Below, piece after piece: positions 1-7,906 of a stretch of 34,436 nucleotides of DNA. The notes beneath the pieces are model-generated. The model did no database searches, was not told the DNA's origin, and was given only the letters and a program-made list of their open reading frames with translations. Made by a program: the position numbers and the translations under genes. Origin of the DNA: an uncultured Chthonomonas sp. (GTDB taxonomy: Bacteria; Armatimonadota; Chthonomonadetes; Chthonomonadales; Chthonomonadaceae); NCBI GenBank assembly GCA_903919615.1, contig CAIXIX010000433.1, positions 1-34,436 of the forward strand, read 5' to 3'. The stretch's first letter is position 1, and the number at the start of each line of letters is the position of its first letter.

Positions 1-67
1 CGCAGCAAGCGGCGCCACTACTTTACTCGAATATTGCGGGATAGTGCGGTTTTGCAAGTGGGAGAAG

Positions 68-616
68 ATGAAGGTGGTTTACGAGCAGATTGAACAGATG
101 TTTGCCGCGCGCGGCGACTGTGAGTATTATGGGGAGGCGATCTCTCAATCGGAACATGCGCTCCAGTCCGCTCAGCTTGCTGTGGAAGCTAGGGCGGCAG
201 ACTCTCTTGTAATCGCAGCCTTGCTGCATGACATCGGTCACTTGCTTCATAACGAAGGGGAGGACGCGGCAGATCGCGGAATCGACACACGGCACGAAGA
301 TGATGGTGAAGCATGGCTTTCCAAATGGTTCGGGCCGGAGGTTAGCGTACCGGTTAAGCTGCACGTGGACGCAAAGCGGTATCTGTGCGCGATTAATCCG
401 GGGTATCTGGCCGGGCTTTCACCTGCGTCTGTCAAGAGTCTGGAGCTCCAGGGTGGCCCATTCGATGATGCAGGAGTTCACGCCTTTGAAGCGAACCCGT
501 TTTTCCAGGATGCGGTCAGGCTGCGTGCCTGGGACGATACAGCAAAGGTCGTGGGAATGGAAACGCCGCCACTAAACGCCTACAAGGATCGCATCGACTC
601 GCTAGCTCGTGGATAG
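68..616 (+). CDS. PhnZ-like HD-domain diiron oxygenase (phosphonate degradation family)
   Basis: The 182-residue protein matches the PhnZ branch of the HD superfamily. PhnZ is a mixed-valent diiron oxygenase that cleaves the C-P bond of hydroxylated aminoethylphosphonate. Visible residues are Y20, E23, H30, the H54-D55 pair, H76, H99 and K103. Those up to H76 fall exactly four positions before PhnZ residues Y24, E27, H34, H58/D59 and H80 as I recall them, and the last two sit five before H104 and K108. A late RAWDD motif fits the final metal-ligand Asp. I chose ATG 68, with GGGAG just upstream, over the GTG at 44. The next gene follows 52 nt downstream. No PhnY-type dioxygenase is visible, though the window begins only 67 nt upstream. 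Family assignment is strong; the substrate is inferred. Confidence 0.85.
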   Translation: MKVVYEQIEQMFAARGDCEYYGEAISQSEHALQSAQLAVEARAADSLVIAALLHDIGHLLHNEGEDAADRGIDTRHEDDGEAWLSKWFGPEVSVPVKLHVDAKRYLCAINPGYLAGLSPASVKSLELQGGPFDDAGVHAFEANPFFQDAVRLRAWDDTAKVVGMETPPLNAYKDRIDSLARG

Positions 617-668
617 ACCTATGTCCACGAATACTACCTATTTATCTAACACCCAGGAGCATATACGG

Positions 669-1589
669 ATGACAGGCATGAATCGCAGAGAACTACTGGC
701 AGGCTCAGCAGCAGCTGGCCTAGGCGCATTGACGGTTCTCGGTTCCGAACCCGCGAATGCAACAACAGTACAGGATATCGGGCCGGCAGATCGCCGTCCC
801 AAGAAGGCAGTTATGTACAGCATGCTGCCCGGCAATCTGTCCTGGGAGGATCGGTTTAAGCTCGCGAAAGATGTGGGCTTCGAAGGAGTTGAGGGACCTC
901 CCTGCAGCGAAAAGGAGGCGGAGGCAATCCGAAAAGCTTCTGATGCTGCGGGCCTGCGCGTTCACTCCGTAATTTTCGGCGGCTGGGATGCACCGCTCTC
1001 CAGCGGAGACCCGGAAGTTGCCGCACGCGGAATTAAGAACGCAGAGAATGCCATGAAAGCTGCCCACATCATGGGAGCCGACGACATTCTGCTGGTGCCA
1101 GCGCTGGTAGATGCTAACACCCGCTACGGCGATGCATACAAAAATTCGCAGGAGAACGTTAAAAAGCTTATCCCGCTAGCCGAAAAACTCAAAGTGATGG
1201 TGCTTATCGAAGAGGTATGGAATAACTTCCTGCTTAGTCCGTTGGAGTACTGCACCTACGTGGACGCGTTCAAGAGCAAATGGGTCCAGTCCTACTTCGA
1301 TATCGGCAATGTGGTCGCGTTTGCCTGGCCGCAGGACTGGATCCGAACGCTTGGGCCTCGCATCAAGAAGATGCATCTGAAGGACTATAAAGGCGGTCCG
1401 GGGCTTTTTGGCTCGCGGGGCGGTAACTTCGTGAATATCCGTGACGGCTCAATCGATTGGCCAGAGGTGCGTAAAGCGATTGATGAGATTAAATACACCG
1501 GCTATATCACCACGGAGCTTGGCGGCGGAGACGAGAAGTATCTGCGAGACATCGTTGCTCGCTTTGACAAGATCCTCGCCGGAGTGTAA
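669..1589 (+). CDS. Tat-exported sugar phosphate isomerase/epimerase-like TIM barrel
   Basis: A 306-residue protein of the xylose isomerase-like/AP endonuclease 2 TIM-barrel family. The N-terminus has MNRRELL followed by a small-residue hydrophobic stretch and an ANA-type cleavage site, so Tat export is predicted. The expected metal-ligand pattern is present: Glu181/182 in LIEEVW, Asp211 in SYFDIGN, His236 in KMHLKD and Glu283 in TTELGGG. The catalytic site therefore looks intact, unlike other enzymes in this window. I placed the start at ATG 669 because AGGAG lies at 655-659 with good spacing; the open frame extends back to a GTG at 609 that overlaps the previous gene. The substrate is unknown; isomerase, epimerase or dehydratase activity on an extracytoplasmic sugar is possible. 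Confidence 0.85.
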   Translation: MTGMNRRELLAGSAAAGLGALTVLGSEPANATTVQDIGPADRRPKKAVMYSMLPGNLSWEDRFKLAKDVGFEGVEGPPCSEKEAEAIRKASDAAGLRVHSVIFGGWDAPLSSGDPEVAARGIKNAENAMKAAHIMGADDILLVPALVDANTRYGDAYKNSQENVKKLIPLAEKLKVMVLIEEVWNNFLLSPLEYCTYVDAFKSKWVQSYFDIGNVVAFAWPQDWIRTLGPRIKKMHLKDYKGGPGLFGSRGGNFVNIRDGSIDWPEVRKAIDEIKYTGYITTELGGGDEKYLRDIVARFDKILAGV

Positions 1590-1606
1590 ACCGTTCGACG
1601 CATTAC

Positions 1607-1632
1607 GGGCTGCCCTGTTATCAGGATAGCCC
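1607..1632 (+). terminator. Imperfect hairpin after the TIM-barrel gene
   Basis: GGGCT (1607-1611) pairs with AGCCC (1628-1632), and CCTG pairs with CAGG around a TTAT loop, with a two-base internal mismatch. It lies 17 nt after the stop codon. No U-tract follows, so this may be a weak terminator or an mRNA-stabilising hairpin. Confidence 0.35.
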
Positions 1633-1672
1633 ATATTGCATCACTTATGCTAACAAGACGAACAGAGAATTT

Positions 1673-2458
1673 ATGTGGCACAGGTTCATGTGGATAATCG
1701 CCAGTTGGTTACTGCTTACGGCATCCATTGGCGACAGGTCGACGGCATCTGCCGATGAGGCGGGAGACGCGAAGCGCGCCGCTCTGCAAAAGGTCCATCG
1801 CGTGGTAATTGTCCCGCCGTTTTTCGGGACCGACACGTTAGGTGAGTTGCCGCCCAGAACCGATAAGAGCGGACGGCAAGAGTTAGCTGACACCCCAATT
1901 GATGAAAAGGCCAGAGAGCGCCGAAATGAGTATATTGAGGTGCTGAAGAAGCTTGAGATCCATGCTCGAGAAACGCTTCCGACCAGGCTTGCGGCGAGAA
2001 CCCCATTTGTTATTACTCCCGGCGCGGATACGGTTCACATCCTGGAGGCGCTCAAGAAGGCTCCACCTGCCGTGTTTAAGAACGGCGGACGGATTATGGG
2101 CAAAAAGTTCGACCAGCCGGATACCGAGACTGTACTCAAAATAGCCACAGAGGCGAAAGCGGACGCAGTGTTGCTGTGTGCGTTTGATGAGCCGCGAAGG
2201 AATTCGGGAGGGTACTATTTCGACCCTCTGTCTGGCCCAGGATATGATGTTCCGAAGGTTCACGATAAGGCGACGTTCGACCTTATAACGCTCGACGGGA
2301 ATGCGGTGATTCATCAGACCGTTGAGGTCGTTCATCCGGTAACAAAGCTAGGCCAAAGGCTCTTTCTGCTTGCAGACTGGACGGAGACGGTCGATCAGAT
2401 TATTGAAGATTTTATGGACGAGTTAACACGATACACGCCGCACGTAAAGGGCAAGTAA
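1673..2458 (+). CDS. Exported protein of unknown function
   Basis: A 261-residue protein I do not recognise. The first about 27 residues form a signal peptide (hydrophobic IIASWLLLTASIG, then a probable cleavage near STASA). The mature part begins with a strand-like HRVVIVPPFFG, followed by a charged helix and a later strand KADAVLLCAF. This alternation of beta strands and helices could be a small alpha/beta domain. There is no lipobox cysteine and no membrane segment after the signal. The start at 1673 has a weak ribosome site; ATG 1688 is an alternative. It converges with ygfZ, leaving only 9 nt between the two stops. Codon use and composition look coding throughout. Confidence 0.7.
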   Translation: MWHRFMWIIASWLLLTASIGDRSTASADEAGDAKRAALQKVHRVVIVPPFFGTDTLGELPPRTDKSGRQELADTPIDEKARERRNEYIEVLKKLEIHARETLPTRLAARTPFVITPGADTVHILEALKKAPPAVFKNGGRIMGKKFDQPDTETVLKIATEAKADAVLLCAFDEPRRNSGGYYFDPLSGPGYDVPKVHDKATFDLITLDGNAVIHQTVEVVHPVTKLGQRLFLLADWTETVDQIIEDFMDELTRYTPHVKGK

Positions 2459-2467
2459 CAGCCGTTG

Positions 2468-3415
2468 TTATCCCCGGTAGAACGGCAGTTCGACAACACT
2501 GAACACCGCTGCCCCATCAAGTATGTTAACGATCGCTCCCGGCTCTCGATGTTCGTTTCTCACGTATCCCAGTGCGATCGCCTGGCCACTCATGGCCGGT
2601 GAGATTGCCGTGAAGCTCGTGACGCGACCCGTCTCTTTCGGTACACCGCCATCTTCAGCGGCGTAAATCATTGGTGAATCGATGCTGTATTCGCCCTCGG
2701 TTAGCACCAGGCCTGTAAGTGCACGATTGGTGTGACCGCGCGAATCGATGCGTGCGATCACCTCCTGCCCCATGTAACAGCCTTTGGTCAGGCTGATATG
2801 CGAGGTACCAAGCCCGGCTTCAAGCGCAATCGTGCTCTGATCCATATCGACCCCGTATTGGGGAATACCCGCTTCGATGCGCAACAGGTCTCGCGTTTCG
2901 GCGTCTATAACGGTCGACCAGCGGTCTTTCGCCATCTCCAGCGCAGCATTAAGCGATTCTCCCGATAACCAGACATCAACACCGCCGCTGCCAGTGCGAT
3001 CTCGCCGTTTGATTCTGCCTAGATAAGCAGACGCTATTTCGCTGGCAATGCCTGCAGAATCTGGCCCCTGGATCGTTAAGACGGACTCACTAGCGGGAGT
3101 AAGAGCGACATCCTCGGTTATGACGTATCGGTCTAACAGATCGACCAGATAGGCTGCGCGGCTAGCAGGCGCCTCGATTACGATCGTTTCTGAATCCGGG
3201 AGATCGTGCAATGCGATATCTGCCAGGAGGTGCCCGGTGGCATCGAGGACGCAGGCGTATAGTGTGGTTGTTTCGCCCGATTTCAGACGCCGGGTGTCGT
3301 TCGATACCATGCCCTGAAGCCAGGTATAGCGATCTTCACCAGTAACGGCGATTAGGGAGACATCATCGGCAATCCACACGCCGGAGTGCTGGCGCACTGC
3401 ATTGTACTGGTCCAT
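2468..3415 (-). CDS. ygfZ: YgfZ/GcvT-family folate-binding protein
   Basis: A 315-residue protein of the GcvT-like fold. The YgfZ signature KGCYMGQE is at residues 211-218, including the conserved cysteine. N-terminal VTGEDRYTWLQGMVSND is also typical of this family. YgfZ proteins bind folate and support Fe-S enzyme maintenance and tRNA modification (for example MiaB activity), which is relevant in a region rich in Fe-S proteins. I prefer ATG 3415, one nucleotide after the upstream SDR stop, over an in-frame TTG at 3436 that overlaps that gene. The tight spacing suggests translational coupling with the SDR gene. Confidence 0.88.
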   Translation of the reverse strand: MDQYNAVRQHSGVWIADDVSLIAVTGEDRYTWLQGMVSNDTRRLKSGETTTLYACVLDATGHLLADIALHDLPDSETIVIEAPASRAAYLVDLLDRYVITEDVALTPASESVLTIQGPDSAGIASEIASAYLGRIKRRDRTGSGGVDVWLSGESLNAALEMAKDRWSTVIDAETRDLLRIEAGIPQYGVDMDQSTIALEAGLGTSHISLTKGCYMGQEVIARIDSRGHTNRALTGLVLTEGEYSIDSPMIYAAEDGGVPKETGRVTSFTAISPAMSGQAIALGYVRNEHREPGAIVNILDGAAVFSVVELPFYRG

Positions 3416-3416
3416 G

Positions 3417-4169
3417 TTAAATCGTTCTTGCGGCAACCGTTGCAGATGCCTGTGCGATAGGTTTAATTACAATCTCATCGATATTTACATGGGGCTTGCG
3501 CGTTACCGCCCACTGGATGGCATCGGCGACATCCTCTGCAGAGAGAGGAGTTAGGCCGGCATAAACTTTTGCAGCGCGCTCTGCATCGCCAGAGAAACGC
3601 ACGAGACTAAACTCTGTCTCCACCATGCCGGGCGCCACTTCGGTGATGCGGATTGGTTTGCCGACAAGTTCGAGCCTCAGGACGCGAGTAATCGCAACTA
3701 CGGCGAACTTTACGGCATTGTATCCCGCGCCGCCGGGATAGGCTTCCCGCCCTGCGATACTCCCAATATTAACAATATGCCCGGCACCGGATGCCTCCAA
3801 CACAGGCAGCAGGCCACGGGTTACGCGCATGAGACCGAGTACGTTTGTGTCGTACATGTGCTCCCAATCGGCATCTTTAGAATCTGCAAATTTATCAAGC
3901 CCGAGCGCGCCGCCGGCGTTATTTACGAGCACATTCGCACGCGGGATATTCGAACAGAACGCCTCAACGCTGGCAGCATCCGTTACATCCAACTCCAAAC
4001 AGAGCGCGCCCAGCGGGTCGCCTAAGGATTGCAGCTTTTCCAGGCGTCTTGCGCCCAGAACCAGGTCAAAGCCTGCCTCATGCAATGCTACCGCCGTGGC
4101 AGCGCCGATGCCACTGCTGGCGCCCGTAACGACCGCTAACTTTCGCTCTGTCTTACCAATCTCTGTCAA
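3417..4169 (-). CDS. Short-chain dehydrogenase/reductase, NADP-type (YdfG-like)
   Basis: A classical SDR of about 250 residues. The Rossmann motif is TGASSGIG near the N-terminus, then NNAG, the catalytic Ser in the NIGSIAG segment and the YNAVK catalytic Tyr-Lys pair. LGARR after beta-2 favours NADP over NAD. The overall pattern resembles YdfG-type serine/3-hydroxy acid dehydrogenases, but the substrate cannot be read. I chose the TTG start at 4169 because AGGAG stands at 4178-4182 with 8 nt spacing; the longer TTG at 4196 runs into a hairpin. Its stop is one nucleotide before the ygfZ start. Confidence 0.88.
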   Translation of the reverse strand: MTEIGKTERKLAVVTGASSGIGAATAVALHEAGFDLVLGARRLEKLQSLGDPLGALCLELDVTDAASVEAFCSNIPRANVLVNNAGGALGLDKFADSKDADWEHMYDTNVLGLMRVTRGLLPVLEASGAGHIVNIGSIAGREAYPGGAGYNAVKFAVVAITRVLRLELVGKPIRITEVAPGMVETEFSLVRFSGDAERAAKVYAGLTPLSAEDVADAIQWAVTRKPHVNIDEIVIKPIAQASATVAARTI

Positions 4170-4197
4170 CTGCCGTACTCCTGTTCCGAAACACAAA

Positions 4198-4233
4198 CCG
4201 GACCGCAGGCGCGTGCTGCGCCATGCGGTCCGG
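4198..4233 (-). terminator. Hairpin terminator after the NodB-fold gene, in the SDR leader
   Basis: A 10-bp perfect stem (CCGGACCGCA at 4198-4207 with TGCGGTCCGG at 4224-4233) continues inward, after a one-base bulge, with GGCGC/GCGCC around a small loop. On the minus strand it is followed by TTTGTGTTT, as expected for an intrinsic terminator. It starts 17 nt after the stop of the NodB-fold gene and ends shortly before the Shine-Dalgarno of the SDR, so it could also act as a leader structure. Confidence 0.7.
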
Positions 4234-4250
4234 AATCGAATCCTCTTCGA

Positions 4251-4958
4251 TTAGAGTTCCGTGATAAGCTGCGTCATGGTTACAAATCGCGCGTTCTTAC
4301 CCTTAAGATACTCTATGGTAGCGCTCAAAGTTGCAGCATTGTCCACGCAGTCGTGCAGTGCGAGATTCAATACTGGCGTAACCTTCAGTGTGGCATCAAT
4401 AATTGGTTTCAGTTTGTCGAAACCGCCGTCGAGATACCCCGATGCTCCATCGATGTTCGCAACGGGCAGTTCCCAAATCTTTGCGCTTCCCTGCTGATGG
4501 GGGTGGTCATAGGAGGGATGGTACGGCGCGACGGTTGAACCTGAGGGCCGACCTGTGGCTGATCCGGTAGAAGAGTCGACCATAATGCCGATATCTTCTA
4601 GCGCAGCGATGTCTCCCGCTTCAATATCTCCTTTTGCGGCGCGAAACGCTGTTGGTTTGATCGAGTAGGATTTCAGAATGTCTTTGCCGATTCGAATGAG
4701 GTCGCCGCGTGCTACTGTGTTGCTTGCGCCGTTGTCAAATGTGATGTAGAGACCGAGTTCATGCCAGGCGGGGATTTTGTGGAGGTATTCGTTGTGGTAA
4801 AGCTTTACGTTAGTCATCGGATCATGTTCAGTTACGCCAAGAAGCCACGTTAAGGGTATGGTGTACTTCTCGGCTGTATCCACAATCTCCGATACGTAGC
4901 ACTTTCCCTGCGCGGCGCAGACGCTGTCTACGCTAATGACCACGAGTGGTATGGGCAT
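4251..4958 (-). CDS. NodB-fold (polysaccharide deacetylase-like) protein with altered metal site
   Basis: A 235-residue protein with the order of motifs seen in polysaccharide deacetylases. A first strand VISVDS stands where TFDD is usual. IPLTWLLG stands for the ATFF strand, HELGLYITFDNG for the (G)HExGxHxxxH motif, FRAAKGD for the RxPxG motif, and LALHD for the terminal His motif. The usual Asp-His-His metal triad therefore looks replaced (D to S, H to Y, H to D). There is no signal peptide, so it is probably cytoplasmic. GGGAGGG precedes ATG 4958. It could be a non-catalytic or re-purposed member. The fold assignment is moderately sure; the reaction is unknown. Confidence 0.65.
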   Translation of the reverse strand: MPIPLVVISVDSVCAAQGKCYVSEIVDTAEKYTIPLTWLLGVTEHDPMTNVKLYHNEYLHKIPAWHELGLYITFDNGASNTVARGDLIRIGKDILKSYSIKPTAFRAAKGDIEAGDIAALEDIGIMVDSSTGSATGRPSGSTVAPYHPSYDHPHQQGSAKIWELPVANIDGASGYLDGGFDKLKPIIDATLKVTPVLNLALHDCVDNAATLSATIEYLKGKNARFVTMTQLITEL

Positions 4959-5142
4959 TGTAGTGTCCCTCCCTGTTCTGTTTTTATGCCTGCACTCTCA
5001 ACGTGGAGAGTGAAGGCTTGCTGCACGACTGTTATGGACCGTTTCTGCAACGATTCGCTTTACTCCTTCCCAACCTTAAAATGCGTGAACGATTTTCCAA
5101 CTTTCTGGCAAAGATGTGGATTAGACCACTCACAAAACAAAA

Positions 5143-5177
5143 ATCGGCCCGGAACTGCAATGCAGTTCCGGGCCGAT
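5143..5177 (-). terminator. Strong intrinsic terminator of the redox operon
   Basis: A perfect 17-bp inverted repeat with a single central base: left arm 5143-5159 begins ATCGGCCCGG, right arm 5161-5177 ends CCGGGCCGAT. On the minus strand it is followed by TTTTTGTTTT. It lies 44 nt after the stop of the last gene of the 5221-12203 operon and is the clearest transcription end in the window. Confidence 0.9.
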
Positions 5178-5220
5178 TGAACGTAGTCTATAGATTTATC
5201 TCGCTTGGGAGCGAAGAAGT

Positions 5221-6270
5221 TTACGCAAGGTGCGTTTCGAAGCCATCGATTCGAGCAACCTTGGGGCTTACGCCGCCGATGTTCTCTTCGAAGAGATCCA
5301 TGTTGCCAAGATTCGATACGCAGGTGCAGAAGATCGGCTTGCCGTCTGGCCGCTTCTCGTGCATCACTTCGCGAATAAGCGCGCGTCCGACTTTGCCGTT
5401 GGCCTTGAGCTCATCCATCTTCGCGACATCGGCTCTCATCTTGCCATTGCCGTGCGCGTAGATCTTCATTGCAACCATGGCGATACCGGCCTTGCTCGCC
5501 TTGGCGAACACTTCCTGAACTTCCTTGGGATAGCCATAGGAGTACCAGACCTGCATGGAGTCGACGACGCCGGATTCGATTTCAGCATTAATCAGGTCGG
5601 CGTAGCGCTCGATCTTCTCAGGGTTTCCCGCATCGCTGTTGGAGTACGGGTGCTGGGAAACTCCGAAATATCGAGCTTTGCCTTCCTTCTTCAGCTTTTG
5701 GAACACTTTGAAGGTGACATTGTCGCCCTTGTTGAATGATTCCAGGTTGTGCCAGCCGTAGTGGGCACGGTATACGTCGTAGTACTTCAGACCGTTGCGG
5801 TCGAGCGAGGAGACGACCTGGTTGTACGCTTCGTCAAAGTTGTTGGGGTCGTGGCCCGGAGACGTCGTATCAACCGTCATGTCGGTGTAGTAAGACTCGC
5901 GCGGTAGGGCCTTGACTGCGTCTGGAACGCGATTCCAGTAGCCGCCTTTGTGGATGAAGTTGACACCCATCTGAAGCGCCGGCGCCAGAAGTTCACCATT
6001 CCAGTCGGAGGACATACAGATCGGGGTCACCATCATCTTACCGTGCCGCTTGCCGTACGGAACTTTCGGCAGCGTGCCCAGCCCGTCTACGATGAGTTCT
6101 GCAGCCTCAGCGCGCTGCGATTGCGTAAGCGACATGCCCGTGAACGCTGCTGCTGCGAGGCCTGGTCCGGCGGCAGAGGCTACGGTTAGCACTTGCATGA
6201 AATCGCGGCGAGAAAGCGGCTTCTCGCGGGATATCGATTTGAGGCGATCCATCGATCCATCGGATTGCAT
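5221..6270 (-). CDS. Tat-exported aldo/keto reductase-like protein (copy 1)
   Basis: A 349-residue protein with an SRRDFMQV twin-arginine motif (residues 20-27), a hydrophobic Ala-rich segment and a cleavage site near AEA (residue 57). The mature part has the AKR barrel pattern: GVNFIHKGGYWN (102-113), YYDVYRAHYGW (163-173), YFGVSQHPYS (201-210) and repeated AxKASxAGI helices. In standard AKRs the first segment reads NxxDTAxxYG. Here Asp is His107, and no Lys is visible in the next strand (YYTDMTV); a His (170) is kept in the third. AAGGAG precedes ATG 6270. It is closely similar to the copy at 6803-7870 and is last in the operon. Function is probably extracytoplasmic, where NADPH is not available. 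Confidence 0.85.
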   Translation of the reverse strand: MQSDGSMDRLKSISREKPLSRRDFMQVLTVASAAGPGLAAAAFTGMSLTQSQRAEAAELIVDGLGTLPKVPYGKRHGKMMVTPICMSSDWNGELLAPALQMGVNFIHKGGYWNRVPDAVKALPRESYYTDMTVDTTSPGHDPNNFDEAYNQVVSSLDRNGLKYYDVYRAHYGWHNLESFNKGDNVTFKVFQKLKKEGKARYFGVSQHPYSNSDAGNPEKIERYADLINAEIESGVVDSMQVWYSYGYPKEVQEVFAKASKAGIAMVAMKIYAHGNGKMRADVAKMDELKANGKVGRALIREVMHEKRPDGKPIFCTCVSNLGNMDLFEENIGGVSPKVARIDGFETHLA

Positions 6271-6349
6271 AGTTGAAGCTCCTTAGAAACACTCATTTGT
6301 ACCCGATACATCAGGCACGGAATAGACGGCGCTGTGTGGCTTGGTGACA

Positions 6350-6724
6350 CTAACTGCCAGGATGGATGCCGCCCCAGGCGGCGCGTTTTAAGACGTGATC
6401 GAACTCAGAGCTATTCAGCATCAAGTTCATACGTTCGAACATTGGTAACGGAGCCAGCGAGCGCTCCGATCCGATAGATTCGCCCGTTCGGGCGTTAAAG
6501 ACCGCCGGCCAATCTCCCGCATCGCTCTGAGCCACCGTTAAAAGGTGGCCCACATGAAGTGCGCGTCCCAGTCGAGACGTGTCGGCTTCCGTGACCAGAT
6601 CGATCTGCGCCTGCATCGTTGATATCACGAACTCCATGGTGAGCACGTCCACGTCCGGTTCAGGCAGCGGGAAACAGTTAAACGCCCACTCCGGAGGCGA
6701 TAGAATCAGCTCATCTGGTTCCAA
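6350..6724 (-). CDS. Small protein of unknown function, 5' end uncertain (possible frameshift)
   Basis: An open frame of 124 codons starting at a TTG with no convincing ribosome site. It contains FPLPEPDVDVLTMEFVIS, a charged helix and a C-terminus ending GGIHPGS. I do not recognise it. There is no signal peptide or membrane segment in this frame. Immediately upstream, in a different frame, an ATG at 6788 only 14 nt after the previous stop opens a 25-codon peptide (MMQENRN... ending FIGTR) that stops inside the start of this frame. Joining the two by one base shift would give a single protein of about 148 residues properly placed in the operon. So this may be a frameshifted gene, a sequencing error or a short leader peptide. 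Confidence 0.5.
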   Translation of the reverse strand: MEPDELILSPPEWAFNCFPLPEPDVDVLTMEFVISTMQAQIDLVTEADTSRLGRALHVGHLLTVAQSDAGDWPAVFNARTGESIGSERSLAPLPMFERMNLMLNSSEFDHVLKRAAWGGIHPGS

Positions 6725-6802
6725 TGAAGATCCAAGTCTCCGGAAGTTCGCTCTGTTTAGGCACGATATTGCGATTTTCCTGCATCATGCAAGAATTATC
6801 TG

Positions 6803-7870
6803 CTAGGCGAGATACTCTTCGAAGCCATCAAGCGCGGCAACCTTCGGGCTGACACCACCGATGTTCTCCTCAAAGATCGCCTGGTTGTGCAGGTTTGAGA
6901 CACAAGTATGGAAGATCGGCTTGCCATCGCTGCGCTTGGTGGTCATCACCTGCCGGATCAGCGCTCGGCCAACCTGATCACCCGCCTTTAGCTCCTGCAA
7001 GCGTGCGGAGTCGGCACGCATTTTGTCGTTGCCGTGTGCGTATATCTTCATCGCCGTCATGCCGATTCCGGCGGCGCTTGCCTTTGCGAATACTTCTTCT
7101 GCGCCTTTGGGGTAACCGTACGAGTACCAGACCTGCATACAGTCTATCAGTCCGGAATCAATCTCTGCTTGTATGATCTCTGCGTACCGGTCCGCCTTTT
7201 CAGGATAAGATATGCCGCCTGACGCATCTACCGTTTTAGCATAAGGATGCTGAGATACGCCAAAGTACTTGACCTTGCCTTCCTTCTTCAATTTTAGGAA
7301 GGCTTTGTAAGAGGCATTGTCGCCCCCATTGAAAGCCTCGAGCCCGCGCCAGCCAAAGTGCGCTCGGAAGATGTCGTAGTACTTTAGCCCGTTGGCTTCC
7401 AGCGATTGGGTTACCTGATTGTAGGCCGCGTCGAAGTTATCCGGGTTGCGGGGCGTGTTATCGACGGTGATGTCGGTGTAGTAGGACTCGCGCGGCAGCG
7501 CTTTGATCGCATCTGGCACCGGCCCGCGCCTCCCCCAGTATCCGGCCTTATGGATAAAGTTGATGCCGAGCTCAACAGCAGGCGCGAACAGGTCTGCATT
7601 CCAGTCCTGACAGATACAGGTCCTGGTCACCATCATGTTGTCCATCTTTGTGCCGAACTTAACTTTAGGGAGCTTACCAAGCCCCTGAACAATCACCTCA
7701 GCCGCCTCGGCCCGCTGGCTTCGCGTAAGTGAAAAACCCGCGAAGGCAGTCGCGGCAAGGCCGGGACCGGCTGCGGCCGCCACAGTGGCAACCTGCATAA
7801 AATCTCTGCGAGAAAGTGGCCTCGATTGAGACTCTGTTCGAAGCGCATTCAGTTGATCGTCAGATTTCAT
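6803..7870 (-). CDS. Tat-exported aldo/keto reductase-like protein (copy 2)
   Basis: A 355-residue paralogue of the protein at 5221-6270, with the same SRRDFMQV Tat motif, signal region and barrel landmarks: GINFIHKAGYWG, YYDIFRAHFGW and YFGVSQHPY. The usual AKR Asp (in DTAxxY) is again His, and the catalytic Lys position is again not Lys. The shared substitution in both copies argues for a distinct conserved site rather than random decay. Compared with copy 1 it has short insertions (GRRGPVPD; a KTVDASGG loop). I chose ATG 7870, preceded by AGGGAG, over the GTG at 7900. It lies 36 nt after the polyferredoxin stop in the same operon. Confidence 0.85.
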   Translation of the reverse strand: MKSDDQLNALRTESQSRPLSRRDFMQVATVAAAAGPGLAATAFAGFSLTRSQRAEAAEVIVQGLGKLPKVKFGTKMDNMMVTRTCICQDWNADLFAPAVELGINFIHKAGYWGRRGPVPDAIKALPRESYYTDITVDNTPRNPDNFDAAYNQVTQSLEANGLKYYDIFRAHFGWRGLEAFNGGDNASYKAFLKLKKEGKVKYFGVSQHPYAKTVDASGGISYPEKADRYAEIIQAEIDSGLIDCMQVWYSYGYPKGAEEVFAKASAAGIGMTAMKIYAHGNDKMRADSARLQELKAGDQVGRALIRQVMTTKRSDGKPIFHTCVSNLHNQAIFEENIGGVSPKVAALDGFEEYLA

Positions 7871-7906
7871 CCTGTTGCTCTCCCTATTTTCGCGTTTCAC
7901 TCAGCA

